Position numbers and translations under genes: made by a program | Shown: positions 8,801 to 17,255 of the stretch, piece by piece | Numbering within the stretch: position 1 is the first letter of the stretch | How the letters are laid out: the number at the start of each line of letters is the position of its first letter | Source of the DNA: Nocardiopsis dassonvillei_B | GTDB taxonomy: Bacteria; Actinomycetota; Actinomycetes; Streptosporangiales; Streptosporangiaceae | NCBI RefSeq assembly: GCF_964273065.1 | Contig: NZ_OZ186815.1 | Span: forward strand, 1,302,001-1,366,000 | Direction of reading: 5' to 3' | DNA length: 64,000 nucleotides | Notes under the pieces: model-generated | What the model was told of the DNA's origin: nothing | The model's database searches: none | The model's input: only the letters and a program-made list of their open reading frames with translations

Positions 8801-9527
8801 GGCGGGCCAGGATCAGCGCTCCGCGTACCCCGAGCGAGGACACCGTGACGCGCTGCCCGTCCACCTCGTCCACCTCCCGGTGGACGTGCTGGTAGAGGTC
8901 GACCGCGTCGATCCACCCGTCGCCGTCGGCGTCGGAGGCCGCGCCCGCCAGCCCGCGGATGACCGCACTGGAGAAGGGAGAGGGCCGGACGCCCTCGCCG
9001 CCATCGCCGTCGCGCGCCCGTTCCAGGGCTCCGGAGGCGGCGATCACGTAGATCCCGGCACCGTCGCTGAGCTGGCGCTCGAGGTCGAGGGGTTCATCGT
9101 CCTCCGTGCCGCGCGTGGCGAATCCGTCCGCGAAGGCGCCGCCGTAGCAGCAGTCCAGCAGGAGCACCCGGCTGCGCATCCTGGAGTCCTCCAGGAGCCG
9201 CTTGAGCACCTCCGACGAGATCGCCGTGGTCTCGAGCCGTCTGCGCCGCGTGTCCCGGAGGGCCAGGTGCAGGCGCCCCCGCTTGTCCTTGAGACCGTGC
9301 CCGGAGAAGGAGATCAGGAGGAGGTCCCTGGGGCCGGCGTCGGCGAGGGCCGCCTCGAGGGCCTCCATGGCCTCGTTCCGGACGGGGTCCAGGAGCGTCT
9401 GGACCCGGTCGTAGTGGCCGTTGGCCTTGAGCACCCGTTCCAGGGCGAGGACGTCGGCGTGCGGCGAGCGCAGGTCGTCGAGTTCCTCGTAGCCGTTGAC
9501 GCCGATGAGGATGGCGGTGCGTTTCAC
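5808..9527 (-). CDS. Caspase-like peptidase fused to SF1 DNA/RNA helicase and nuclease-like domain
   Basis: A 1,239-aa fusion. Residues 1-245 form a caspase-fold peptidase (EACC1-associated type) with the dyad His77 (FSGHG) and Cys127 (LLLDCCYGG), plus an EF-hand-like loop DADGDGWID at 199-207. About 270-540 is a linker domain seen in front of DNA2/NAM7-type helicases. About 570-1085 is a superfamily 1 helicase with Walker A GAPGTGKS (about 576), VVVDEATQC (about 862), GDPHQLQPV and the C-terminal TAHRFQGGERD. The last 100 residues contain YRCDLVIPGPDG then VILDG, resembling a PD-(D/E)XK/DUF559-type nuclease core in which the usual E is not obvious. The GTG start overlaps the EACC1 gene stop (GTGA). 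Likely role: a defence effector that couples nucleic-acid sensing by the helicase to proteolysis. The substrate is unknown. Confidence 0.85.
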   Translation of the reverse strand: MKRTAILIGVNGYEELDDLRSPHADVLALERVLKANGHYDRVQTLLDPVRNEAMEALEAALADAGPRDLLLISFSGHGLKDKRGRLHLALRDTRRRRLETTAISSEVLKRLLEDSRMRSRVLLLDCCYGGAFADGFATRGTEDDEPLDLERQLSDGAGIYVIAASGALERARDGDGGEGVRPSPFSSAVIRGLAGAASDADGDGWIDAVDLYQHVHREVDEVDGQRVTVSSLGVRGALILARHTGAVTATGLPGRTGGAGAPDAGADGTGARGTRSASRGPGVRTGSPPPAPGAWSWTSYLDYLRDGLMRQSLLQQLPDVGGRDTAVCDMGSEALLSRVRERWALTGRADDLAREAAKDGRPLRYGYPTVLFDPGRRGRRAGRPRIAPLIVMDVEMVEEAEGRFLVPVGEPELNRELLLSAEAVAEEDIEELLTWFESDRPGDGVAALSDKARTVCGRLGLAMVDDLAAGALRETLDLRAGARRGAHNAALLYRGDSAATAVKQLVGDLDHREGNNGIRIGSIPGTALGVLSHPAEATREHGVDVPAVVTGHGNSAQEAILSSAMNRTLTVATGAPGTGKSELITSVVTTAVAAGQSVLVASTNNTAVDEVVGRVNRIGGGAALMVRTGNRERRAAEPEVLTSLLAASRTEADAATAGARLAVHARALGEARRELADAEQRERRSALIAGTRRRLLGGLPPQVTAESFGDAPDLSAWRHRAGAAMEARWTGWWHRWRTRRLLGIDGTEAELAAVLSFLEVEHEWRALRASSSAAPSPEDTVARIRGIRAERRAAAEEYLMGRTAEALRRGRGVIEGRLRDLASKQKSWKGMRALVRTVRAWATTSRSVRGVFPPDPGLFDLVVVDEATQCTVADLVPLLYRARRALVIGDPHQLQPVDPLDPEDDHRLQAVHGLDRTLLEERSLGLTGASAYHAAASALVEGGGEVLWLDEHYRCHPDIIAPVNRRFYGDRLSVRTDTAALAAPMEPAVRWIDVQGSCERPRSGSCLNRKEGEEVLALLRELWRTLPPDAGIGVVSPFAAQVRWFEENLGGQAAERIRVGTAHRFQGGERDVVVISPTAATGVHRNAGQWALSQQNLWNVAATRARSRLYIVGDRRYWEEKGGLLADLATARDPGHGAALDAAGSLLFEALLERGHEPRVGHVVGGYRCDLVIPGPDGATAVILDGAEPDTTGSPVPGRALERTVDRVGLFAAVSGMRTVRVPAWRCLVEPGAVAAELA

Positions 9528-10003
9528 GCTCCGGTCCCCTCCGTCTCCGCGTCCTCCCCGGCCCCGCCGGCGTGCAGGGCCTTCACGTAGGCCTCGACGT
9601 CGGCGGGGTCGACCCGCCCCTGCACCGTCACCCTGTTGCCGCCGACCTCCACGGTGACCGACCTCTGCCCGCTCTGTTCGAGCCAGGTTCCGGCCAGCGA
9701 GACCAGCGCGGCGAGGACCGGTTTGAACAGGACGCCGACGACCACCAGCGCTCCGGCGACGGCGGCCGGGTCGGCGGACCGGGTTCCGGTGGGAGGCACC
9801 TCCTCCTCGGCCGTTCGGACCTCGTCGACGTCGAGGCGCTCCAGTCGGAGCAGCAGGTCGCGGGTGTACCGGTCGGCCTCCTCCTCGGTGACGTCCTCCT
9901 GGAAACCGATACTGACCAGCGACTCGACCAGCGGCACCCGCGCACGCTCCTGTTCACCGAACGGGACCGATCTCTCACGGCCCGCGACCAACCTGACACG
10001 CAC
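9524..10003 (-). CDS. EACC1-type partner of the caspase (effector-associated constant component)
   Basis: A 159-aa protein. Residues about 78-103 form an Ala/Val/Leu-rich helix, followed by TWLEQSGQRSVTVEV and a small beta-sheet with VTVQGRVDPADVEAYVKAL. This layout (helix, WL, paired strands, D-x-x-x-V/A-x-x-x-x-x-L helix) is that of the EACC1 family described next to caspases and trypsin-like peptidases in actinomycete conflict systems. The N-terminal 75 residues are charged, including LVSIGFQEDVTEEEADRYTRDLLLRLERL. GTG start; it is the first gene of the two-gene operon, and its TGA overlaps the caspase start. By family knowledge it is probably an adaptor or input module for the caspase. 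The exact activity is unknown. Confidence 0.75.
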   Translation of the reverse strand: MRVRLVAGRERSVPFGEQERARVPLVESLVSIGFQEDVTEEEADRYTRDLLLRLERLDVDEVRTAEEEVPPTGTRSADPAAVAGALVVVGVLFKPVLAALVSLAGTWLEQSGQRSVTVEVGGNRVTVQGRVDPADVEAYVKALHAGGAGEDAETEGTGA

Positions 10004-10099
10004 GTTTTACCAATCGAACGGAAGGCAGGGAGGCGTTTTCGTGCTGATGACCGGTTCCGGCCAAACGAATGATGGTCATGGATCCTGTCCGGACCGCCC

Positions 10100-10538
10100 T
10101 CAGGCAGGGAGAACCGCGGACCTGGCGCCTGTCAGGTTTCTCCAGCGGGTCCGGTAGTGGGCGCGTGCCTCATCGACCCGCGCGAACCAGAACTCCTCTT
10201 TCCGCTCCGGGAGGCACCGGCATCCGACAGGCCCTTCTCGACCGCCAGGTCGTGGAAGCCGGGCCCGGGGTCGTTCATGCCCTGCCGGACCATGATCGCC
10301 GAGACCATCACGCCCGCCTCGGGAAGCGTCCGATCGACGGCCCGCCCCGGCAGCTCGCCCGGCACCACCCGGTCTTCGAACCGGGAGAAGTCCAGAGGCG
10401 GCAGGCCCGACCGCTCCACGAGCGCGCGGTCGAGCTCCCGGCAGGCCACGGACCCGTCCGTCTCAACAGCCCGCTCCCCGGGGAAGGACGCGACCGCACC
10501 GGCCGACCGTTCTCGTCCTCTTCACCCCTGCCGTACAC
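10100..10538 (-). pseudogene. Decayed paralogue of the small protein at 11946
   Basis: Pieces in different frames match the intact protein encoded at 11946-12341. They are a GTG start with VYGR, then GSVA(C)RELDRALVERSG, LDFSRFEDR, AVDRTLPEAGVMVSAIM, NDPGPGFHDLAVEKGL and, after a frame change near 10190-10210, KEEFWFARVDEARAHYRTR with a stop at 10100-10102. At least two frame changes are needed. The start context (GGGAAGG about 5 nt before GTG) is preserved. It sits between the caspase operon promoter region and the metallo-beta-lactamase-fold gene, so the two copies flank that gene. Function of the family is not known to me. Confidence 0.7.
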
Positions 10539-10761
10539 GCTGCCTTCCCTGAAACGGCCACCGTCCGCGGCGCCGGCCACGCGGTGTGACGAACCCGGCC
10601 GAGCCCCGCGGCGGCTCCCAGGGGAAGAAGTCCGGATCACGGCAAAACTCCCGGGCGCCGCTCATGCGCCCCCGCGGGAGTCCACCGCACGTTGATGAGC
10701 CGCTCGCGGTCCCGACGCACACATGGCCCCGGCACCCCCGCCTCCAGGTCGTCTCAGAATC

Positions 10762-11694
10762 TCAGGCCCACGGGGCACCGTTCCACCCCAACCGGGGCAG
10801 CCGGACGGACACACCGTCTGCCCTGCCCCTCCGGACCAGGAAGTCCATGCTGGAGCGCATGTCGTCGAAGAGGAGGGGCAACGGTCTCAGCGTCCGGTGC
10901 AGCGGGCGCAGGAAGTCGTCCCAGTGGATCGGGAGGACCCGCCGCGCCCCGGGTGCGGTCACGGTGTGCTCCCAGTACCGCTCGCGGAAGTCCTCGCTCT
11001 GCCCGCCCAGGGCCCCGATGCCCAGGTAGACGGTCTCTGCGCGGTACCCGTCGAGTGCTCCGGGCACACTGTTGGCACTGGCTTGTACGAGGAGTGCGCG
11101 CCCGCCGTGGCGCACGTGCAGTGCGTAACAGTCCCCGGTCCTGTAGTCAGAGGCGCGGGCCGGGGGCCGCAGCGGCGCCCGTATGCGGCCCGGGGCCCGG
11201 TCCCCGGGGCTGTGGGCGGCGGGAAGCGCAGTGAGCTCGAAGCCTCCCACCTCCACCGTCCGGCCTGTCACCACCTCCCGGAACCGGTGTTCGGGAAAGC
11301 CCTGGCCCAGAGCGATGTTCCGGGTCGAGGCCGACCCCATCAGGGTCGCCCCGGTCATGGCGGCCACCGTGGCGGAGTCCAGGGCGTGGTCGTAGTGGGA
11401 GTGCGTCACGAAGAGCGCGTCGACCCGGTCGATGCCGTACCGCCGCAGGCACGCCCTGATCCGCGCACGGTCGGGGGCCACCCTGCCCAGGCCCACTCGC
11501 AGCATGGAAGGCCGGCTGAAGAAACCGTCGGTGAGGACGGCGTGCTCCCCGTCGTGGAGCAGCAGTGTGGACACCCCGAGGAACCTCACCCGCAGCGCTC
11601 CGGGCTCCGGTGGCGCCGCTTCCTGCCACAGTCCGTCCCATACGGCGAGGTCGGGGGCCTTCAGCACGGCGAGTGGTCGGCGGCACACGGTCAT
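10762..11694 (-). CDS. Metallo-beta-lactamase-fold hydrolase
   Basis: A protein of about 310 aa with the binuclear-metal signature THSHYDHA (HxHxDH), preceded by VRFLGVSTLLLHDGEHAVLTDGFF, the first two strands of the fold with a conserved Asp. Further likely ligands are the His in LPAAHSPGD and the late His in RVLPIHWDDF. It resembles the UlaG/RomA-like branch of cytosolic metal-dependent hydrolases. The substrate cannot be named. The open frame extends to 11802, but I chose the ATG at 11694 because the upstream part is Pro/Arg-rich and unlike the family. It lies between the two copies of the duplicated small gene. Confidence 0.75.
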   Translation of the reverse strand: MTVCRRPLAVLKAPDLAVWDGLWQEAAPPEPGALRVRFLGVSTLLLHDGEHAVLTDGFFSRPSMLRVGLGRVAPDRARIRACLRRYGIDRVDALFVTHSHYDHALDSATVAAMTGATLMGSASTRNIALGQGFPEHRFREVVTGRTVEVGGFELTALPAAHSPGDRAPGRIRAPLRPPARASDYRTGDCYALHVRHGGRALLVQASANSVPGALDGYRAETVYLGIGALGGQSEDFRERYWEHTVTAPGARRVLPIHWDDFLRPLHRTLRPLPLLFDDMRSSMDFLVRRGRADGVSVRLPRLGWNGAPWA

Positions 11695-11945
11695 ACGGGG
11701 CCCCGACCCCGGGCCCGGCCGCACTGTGAGCCGACACGGGAATCCATGGTTTCTCCCTCGGACAGAGGAACGTGGCGGTGAGGGCGTCCACCGCGGTGTC
11801 ACACCCCGGCGGGGGCACCGGCGGCGGTCCTCTCACGGCCGGACAGGGCTCGGCGGGTTCGCGGTTTCCGACCGCCGGTGGCGGCGCACCCGCACGTACC
11901 GGCGGGCCGACACCGGGATGCACCTCCTGAGTCCGCGGCCGACCG

Positions 11946-12341
11946 TCAGCGGTAACGGTAGTGGGCGTAGACCCGGTTCACCTGCCCGGTCCAGAAGTCC
12001 AGTTTCTGCGCGGGGGAGGCGTTCGGGGTCAGCAACCCCTCCTCCACCGCCAGGGTGTAGAACCCGGGGCCGGGGTCGTTCCCGCCCTGGTGGAGGGTGA
12101 TGGCCGAGATCATGGCACCGACCTCGGGAAGGGTCCGTTTCACCGCCTCACCGAGCAGGCGGCCCACCGCGGCCCGGTCGGCCTCCCGGGAGAAGTCCAG
12201 GGCCCGCTGCCCGGTCCGCACCACGAGGACGTTGTTCAACTCGGTGTAGGTCGCGACCGAGCCCGCCCGGGCGCGCTCCTCCAGGAAACCGATGGTCTCG
12301 GCGACCAGCTGCTCCCACTCGACGTCGGTCCTTCCGTACAC
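11946..12341 (-). CDS. Small conserved protein of unknown function (intact paralogue)
   Basis: A 131-aa protein beginning VYGRTDVEWEQLVAETIGFL with the central motifs LDFSREADRAAVGRLLGEAVKRTLPEVGAMISAI and NDPGPGFYTLAVEEGLL, and ending in KLDFWTGQVNRVYAHYRYR. A conserved decayed copy lies at 10100-10538, and the residues the two share (VYGR, LDFSR, RTLPE.G.M.SAI, NDPGPGF..LAVE.GL, FW....V..A.AHYR) probably mark the functional core. It is mixed helix and strand with no signal peptide. I chose the GTG at 12341 because GGGAGG lies about 6 nt upstream and the decayed copy uses the same start. Function not recognised. Confidence 0.65.
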   Translation of the reverse strand: MYGRTDVEWEQLVAETIGFLEERARAGSVATYTELNNVLVVRTGQRALDFSREADRAAVGRLLGEAVKRTLPEVGAMISAITLHQGGNDPGPGFYTLAVEEGLLTPNASPAQKLDFWTGQVNRVYAHYRYR

Positions 12342-12507
12342 GACCCCTCCCCCATGGCGACGCCTCCGCAGGCCGCCCGCCCGCGGAGACCGGACGGCCG
12401 CCGCCCTGCCGGGCCGACCGCGCGGTGGAGAGAAACTATCCGGGCCTGTGGAACCGCCACAGAGTCTTAGGTCCGGAAAACGGCGAAAGCCCCGTGCGAC
12501 ACGGCGT

Positions 12508-13875
<1,368 letters not shown>

Positions 13876-14013
13876 GGCACCGCTTTCGCGTAGGGGGTCC
13901 GCTCCTCGGTCGCCCCGATGATCCCAGAATCCCCGCCGACAGGGCATCCCCGCGCCGCATCCGGCCACCGCCCAATGGCCCGACGGAACGCCAGAAAAGC
14001 CATAATTCGCTCC

Positions 14014-15006
14014 ATGAAGGCATATGTCGGAGTCACCGACCGTCCCTGGGCCGAATTCCTCGCGCAGCGCCCCCACCTGAAGGAGATCAACTTCTGGCGC
14101 CCCTCGTCGGAGCAGGTCTTCAAGCGCATCGGCACCGGCGACCTCTTCCTCTTCAAGACCCGGTACCCGCACAACAGGATCGTGGGCGGGGCCGTGTTCA
14201 GCGAGTTCGCCCGGGTCCCCCTGTCCATGGCCTGGGAGGCGTTCGGCGAGGGCAACGGCCGAAAGCACCCGGACGAGCTCAGGGACGCGCTCAACCGGTA
14301 CCGGGCCAAGGAGGGCAATCCCGAGATCGCCCCCGGCGAGGACCCCCTGATCGGCTGCATCATGCTGCGCGACCCGGTGTTCTTCGAGGAGGGCTCGACC
14401 TTTCCGGCGCCCCCGGGCTTCGCGAAGAGCCTGGTCCAGGGCAAGGGCTACGACGACATCCTCGGCGACGAACAGCACTCCGACTACTTCGCCCCGATCG
14501 CGGAACGCGTCCTGGCCGCCACCGGCGACCCCGTCGGCGGCACACCTGAGGACACCGCCACCTGGGAGCACCACGGCCCGACCCTGGGCGGCTACGGCCG
14601 GTCCCGCCGACGCCTCGGCCAGCAGGCGTTCAAGCTGGCCCTCCTGGAGGCCTACGGGGGCAGGTGCGCCGTCACCGGCCTCGACCTGCCGCCCGCCCTG
14701 GACGCGGCCCACATCCATCCGGTCGCGGACGGCGGCCTGCACCGCCTGGACAACGGCCTGCTGCTCCGCGCCGACCTGCACAGGCTCTTCGACGCGGGCT
14801 ACATCACCGTCTCCCCCGGCTTCACCGTCCGCGTGAGCCCCCGGCTGCACGGCGAGGCGGCCGCGGAGTACGCGGCCCTCGAAGGCACAAGGGTCCGCCT
14901 TCCCGAACGCAAGGCCGACCGCCCCGCCGCGGACGCCCTGAGATACCACGCGGAAACGGTCTTCCTCCATGAGGAGCCGAATCTGCCCGGCACCGGGAAC
15001 ACCTGA
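14014..15006 (+). CDS. HNH endonuclease with N-terminal EVE/PUA-like reader domain
   Basis: A 330-aa protein. The C-terminal half has a full HNH nuclease motif: Cys218 in RCAVTG, His233 in AAHIHPVADGG, Asn247 in LDNGLLL and His256 in LHRLFD. The N-terminal ~150 residues (KAYVGVTDRPWAEFL, GTGDLFLFKT, IVGGAVF, GCIMLRDPVFF, VQGKGYD) have the look of a PUA/EVE-type domain that reads modified bases. By family knowledge, this architecture is that of putative modification-dependent (type IV-like) restriction enzymes. Start ATG at 14014, with no strong ribosome site visible. It is divergent from the kinase. Nuclease assignment is solid; target specificity is inference. Confidence 0.82.
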   Translation: MKAYVGVTDRPWAEFLAQRPHLKEINFWRPSSEQVFKRIGTGDLFLFKTRYPHNRIVGGAVFSEFARVPLSMAWEAFGEGNGRKHPDELRDALNRYRAKEGNPEIAPGEDPLIGCIMLRDPVFFEEGSTFPAPPGFAKSLVQGKGYDDILGDEQHSDYFAPIAERVLAATGDPVGGTPEDTATWEHHGPTLGGYGRSRRRLGQQAFKLALLEAYGGRCAVTGLDLPPALDAAHIHPVADGGLHRLDNGLLLRADLHRLFDAGYITVSPGFTVRVSPRLHGEAAAEYAALEGTRVRLPERKADRPAADALRYHAETVFLHEEPNLPGTGNT

Positions 15007-15013
15007 GCGGAGA

Positions 15014-15028
15014 CCCCGGCCGCCGGGG
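15014..15028 (+). terminator. Short hairpin after the HNH gene
   Basis: CCCCGG / CCGGGG with a 3-nt loop, starting 8 nt after the HNH stop codon. The stem is only 6 bp, so the terminator role is tentative. The 270 nt up to the next gene show nothing else. Confidence 0.4.
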
Positions 15029-15299
15029 CGGAGCCGACCCGGACCGGCCGAGCGGGCTTCGTGCACACGCGCGGACGCCCCCGGAGGCGGAGGAGTCCTC
15101 CGTGAGCCACCCGGACCGGAACGCACCCCATCGGAGGATTCCGGCGGGGTCGGTGAAGAGCGCCGGTCCGCAGGGCCGGTGGCCGCGCCGGAGCGGAGTG
15201 CCCAACGGGACCGGCCCCGGCGCGGGGGCCGCCCGGCTGCCGGGGCCCGGTCTCGGGTCTGCGGCAGAACAGGGCGCCGAAGAGGCACACCCTGCGGGC

Positions 15300-16469
15300 C
15301 TACTCCCCGGTGTCCCTGGGGCCGGGGTCGCTTCCGGTCCTGGCCAGCTCCGCCAGGCGCCAGGCGGCGTCGTTCTTCCACAGAGAGCAGACGGTCAGGA
15401 GGGAGCCGAGTGAGTAGCGCAGATCCTGTTCCGCGGCCGTACGCGGAAGGTCCGTGCGAATCCACTCCACGGAGCGCCGGTGCCTGGTGCCGTCAGGGGC
15501 GTCCGCGACGAACACGTAGTCCCCGGTCACCCGTCCGATCGCCAGCTCCGACGCCCTTCTGAGCGGCATGACGACCAGGTCCCCGACCTGGACCTTGCCG
15601 CGGAAGGCCCACAGCTGACCCGCGTGGTTGCCGATGGTCCGCGGATTCTCGCCCTTGTAGGCCTCCTCGGCGACCTCGACCATCCGGGCCCGGTCGTCGA
15701 CGGCGGTCAGATCCCCCATGCGGTGGAAGCCGATGCCGATCATCCCGGTTTCCAGCGCCCACGCCTCGAACCTGCCCTGGCGGCCGCCCCTGACCATCCA
15801 GGCAGGGGCCTCTGCGGATACCTCCGCCTGTTCGGGGACGGCTGACAGGATGGCGGCGATCTGCCCGGCCACGCCCTCGATCCACTCCAGGGCGGCCTCG
15901 ACGTCCGAAGCGGTCATGGGGGTGCGCCGGCCGTCCGGTCCCAGGTCCGCCTGGTGGGCGATGCGGTTGCGGCGTTCGACCACGGAGTCCTGCCGGTCAC
16001 GGGCCTGGGCCGCCGTGACCCCGAGCCCCGCAGCGATGCGTTCCCAGATCTCCTGGGCGTTCAGGTGGGTGACGAGCCGCAGGCCCTCGCTGATGCCCCT
16101 GCTGCGCTGGTAGGTGTCCCGCCGGATCTCCTCGGTGACGAACTCGCCGAAGACCGAGCCCAGGGGGTTGTCCGCCATCTGCTCGACGGTGGCCAGGGGC
16201 AGCTTCAGCTTGGAGAGGCGGTCGGGGAGCGGCCGCTCCTCCGAACGGACCAGCGCGACCGCCCGCTTGTGGACCTCCTGGTGCAGCCAGTGGTCCAGTG
16301 CCGACACCGCCTGTGACCAGGCCGCCCGGTACAGGTCCTCGGGGTGGGCCGCGGCCAGGTCTCCGTAGTTGGCACCGATGCCGCGCAGGCCCTCCAGGGC
16401 CCGCCCTCCGGTCACCATGTTGCGCGCGTAGGAGAGGTTGCTTTCGAACTGTTCGTAGGGGGAGGTCAC
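15300..16469 (-). CDS. HEPN RNase-like domain fused to Mrr-type reader domain
   Basis: A 389-aa protein. Residues about 40-205 match the RiboL-PSP-HEPN layout: LYRAAWSQAVSALDHWLHQEV early, and the active-site motif R-x4-H at Arg167-His172 (RRNRIAHQAD). Residues about 222-365 (WMVRGGRQGRFEAWAL, GIGFHRMGDLT, NHAGQLWAFRGKVQVGDLVV, AIGRVTGDY, VEWIRTDLPRTAAEQDLRYSLGSLLTVC) correspond to the winged/PUA-like N-terminal domain of Mrr-family restriction proteins, but no Mrr catalytic domain follows. By inference it is a defence or stress RNase whose HEPN domain is controlled by a nucleic-acid-reading domain. GTG start; single gene with an inverted repeat upstream. Confidence 0.72.
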   Translation of the reverse strand: MTSPYEQFESNLSYARNMVTGGRALEGLRGIGANYGDLAAAHPEDLYRAAWSQAVSALDHWLHQEVHKRAVALVRSEERPLPDRLSKLKLPLATVEQMADNPLGSVFGEFVTEEIRRDTYQRSRGISEGLRLVTHLNAQEIWERIAAGLGVTAAQARDRQDSVVERRNRIAHQADLGPDGRRTPMTASDVEAALEWIEGVAGQIAAILSAVPEQAEVSAEAPAWMVRGGRQGRFEAWALETGMIGIGFHRMGDLTAVDDRARMVEVAEEAYKGENPRTIGNHAGQLWAFRGKVQVGDLVVMPLRRASELAIGRVTGDYVFVADAPDGTRHRRSVEWIRTDLPRTAAEQDLRYSLGSLLTVCSLWKNDAAWRLAELARTGSDPGPRDTGE

Positions 16470-16549
16470 GTGTGTCCATTCAGTCCGTTCGTGGCCCTGA
16501 GCGGGGAAGCCGGACGAACGCGGTCGATTGAGCCCACGTTATAGGAAAT

Positions 16550-16587
16550 GTTCACACGACCGCATGGAGATTTCCGGACGTGTGAAC
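16550..16587. promoter_or_regulatory. Perfect inverted repeat upstream of the HEPN gene
   Basis: GTTCACACG and CGTGTGAAC form a perfect 9-bp inverted repeat separated by 20 nt, 80-118 nt upstream of the HEPN gene start. A TATAAC-like -10 hexamer on the minus strand lies next to it (about 16537-16542). This looks like an operator overlapping a promoter. The binding protein is unknown. Confidence 0.45.
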
Positions 16588-16766
16588 AGGCGACACGAAA
16601 TGTCGGGCGGCCGCTCCCGAACAGCATGGACCGATCGGGTGGACACCGTTCTCGGATCCCCTCTCCTCTCGGTTCCATCGGGCTTGGCGGTCATGGCGCT
16701 CCTCCCTCTCGGAGAGTCACCCGAATCGACCACGGGCCGTGCCCTTCCCAGGGTGCGGACAGCGGT

Positions 16767-16795
16767 GTGCGGCCGCGCCTGGGACGCGGCCGCAC
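16767..16795 (-). terminator. Strong hairpin after the small gene at 16815
   Basis: A perfect 11-bp stem (GTGCGGCCGCG / CGCGGCCGCAC) with a 7-nt loop, 20 nt beyond the stop of the minus-strand gene 16815-17141. Confidence 0.65.
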
Positions 16796-16814
16796 GGTGT
16801 CACTTCGTACGGGG

Positions 16815-17141
16815 TCAGCGCCCGACCTGGAGCGGGCCCAGGAGCCGGGTGAGGGTGTCGGTGTCGGGGACCTCTGCGAGACCGGCGAAGGAGGCGACCC
16901 AGTAGGAGCCGGTGGCCTCGCCGAACCAGATGACCAGGTGCGGGTGCCGGACCTGGAGGGTGGCGGCGCGGCGGTGCTCGCGCAGGTACTCGGCGCGGTG
17001 CCCGCCCAGGAGGGGGAGGTTCCGGGCGCGGAGCCGGCGGCAGGACGGGGGCTCGCAGGCCTGGCAGTGCGGGCCACGAGCGCCCCGGCGCTTGGCCAGG
17101 GGTTCGAGCGGGGTCCGGGGGCGCGGGATAGGATGCGTCAT
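16815..17141 (-). CDS. Small basic protein of unknown function
   Basis: A 108-aa protein. The N-terminal half is basic with three cysteines (HCQACEPPSCRRL). The C-terminal half is a compact domain (LQVRHPHLVIWFGEATGSYWVASFAGLAEVPDTDTLTRLLGPL). The latter resembles short proteins often encoded beside HATPase/XRE/DUF397 regulatory genes in actinomycetes, and such genes follow immediately here. The ATG at 17141 is preceded by AGGA. Its terminator hairpin is at 16767. No specific function can be given. Confidence 0.55.
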   Translation of the reverse strand: MTHPIPRPRTPLEPLAKRRGARGPHCQACEPPSCRRLRARNLPLLGGHRAEYLREHRRAATLQVRHPHLVIWFGEATGSYWVASFAGLAEVPDTDTLTRLLGPLQVGR

Positions 17142-17255
17142 CGATCCTGCTTTCTTACGTCTCGCAGCGTGGATTCCGGGATTGCGAGGGCCTGGGAAGA
17201 GCGTTGCCGCGCTCTCCTGGGCCCGTTTCGCGTTGTGGCGTGTGAAGACGGTTGT

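Noticed and set aside
12446..12462. Terminator after the kinase gene at 12508
   Set aside because: Only a 6-bp stem (CTGTGG/CCACAG), and it overlaps the likely promoter region of the next gene.
13876..15465. N-terminal extension of the Pkn kinase
   Set aside because: The extension lies opposite the HNH gene and the kinase fold begins right at the ATG at 13875.
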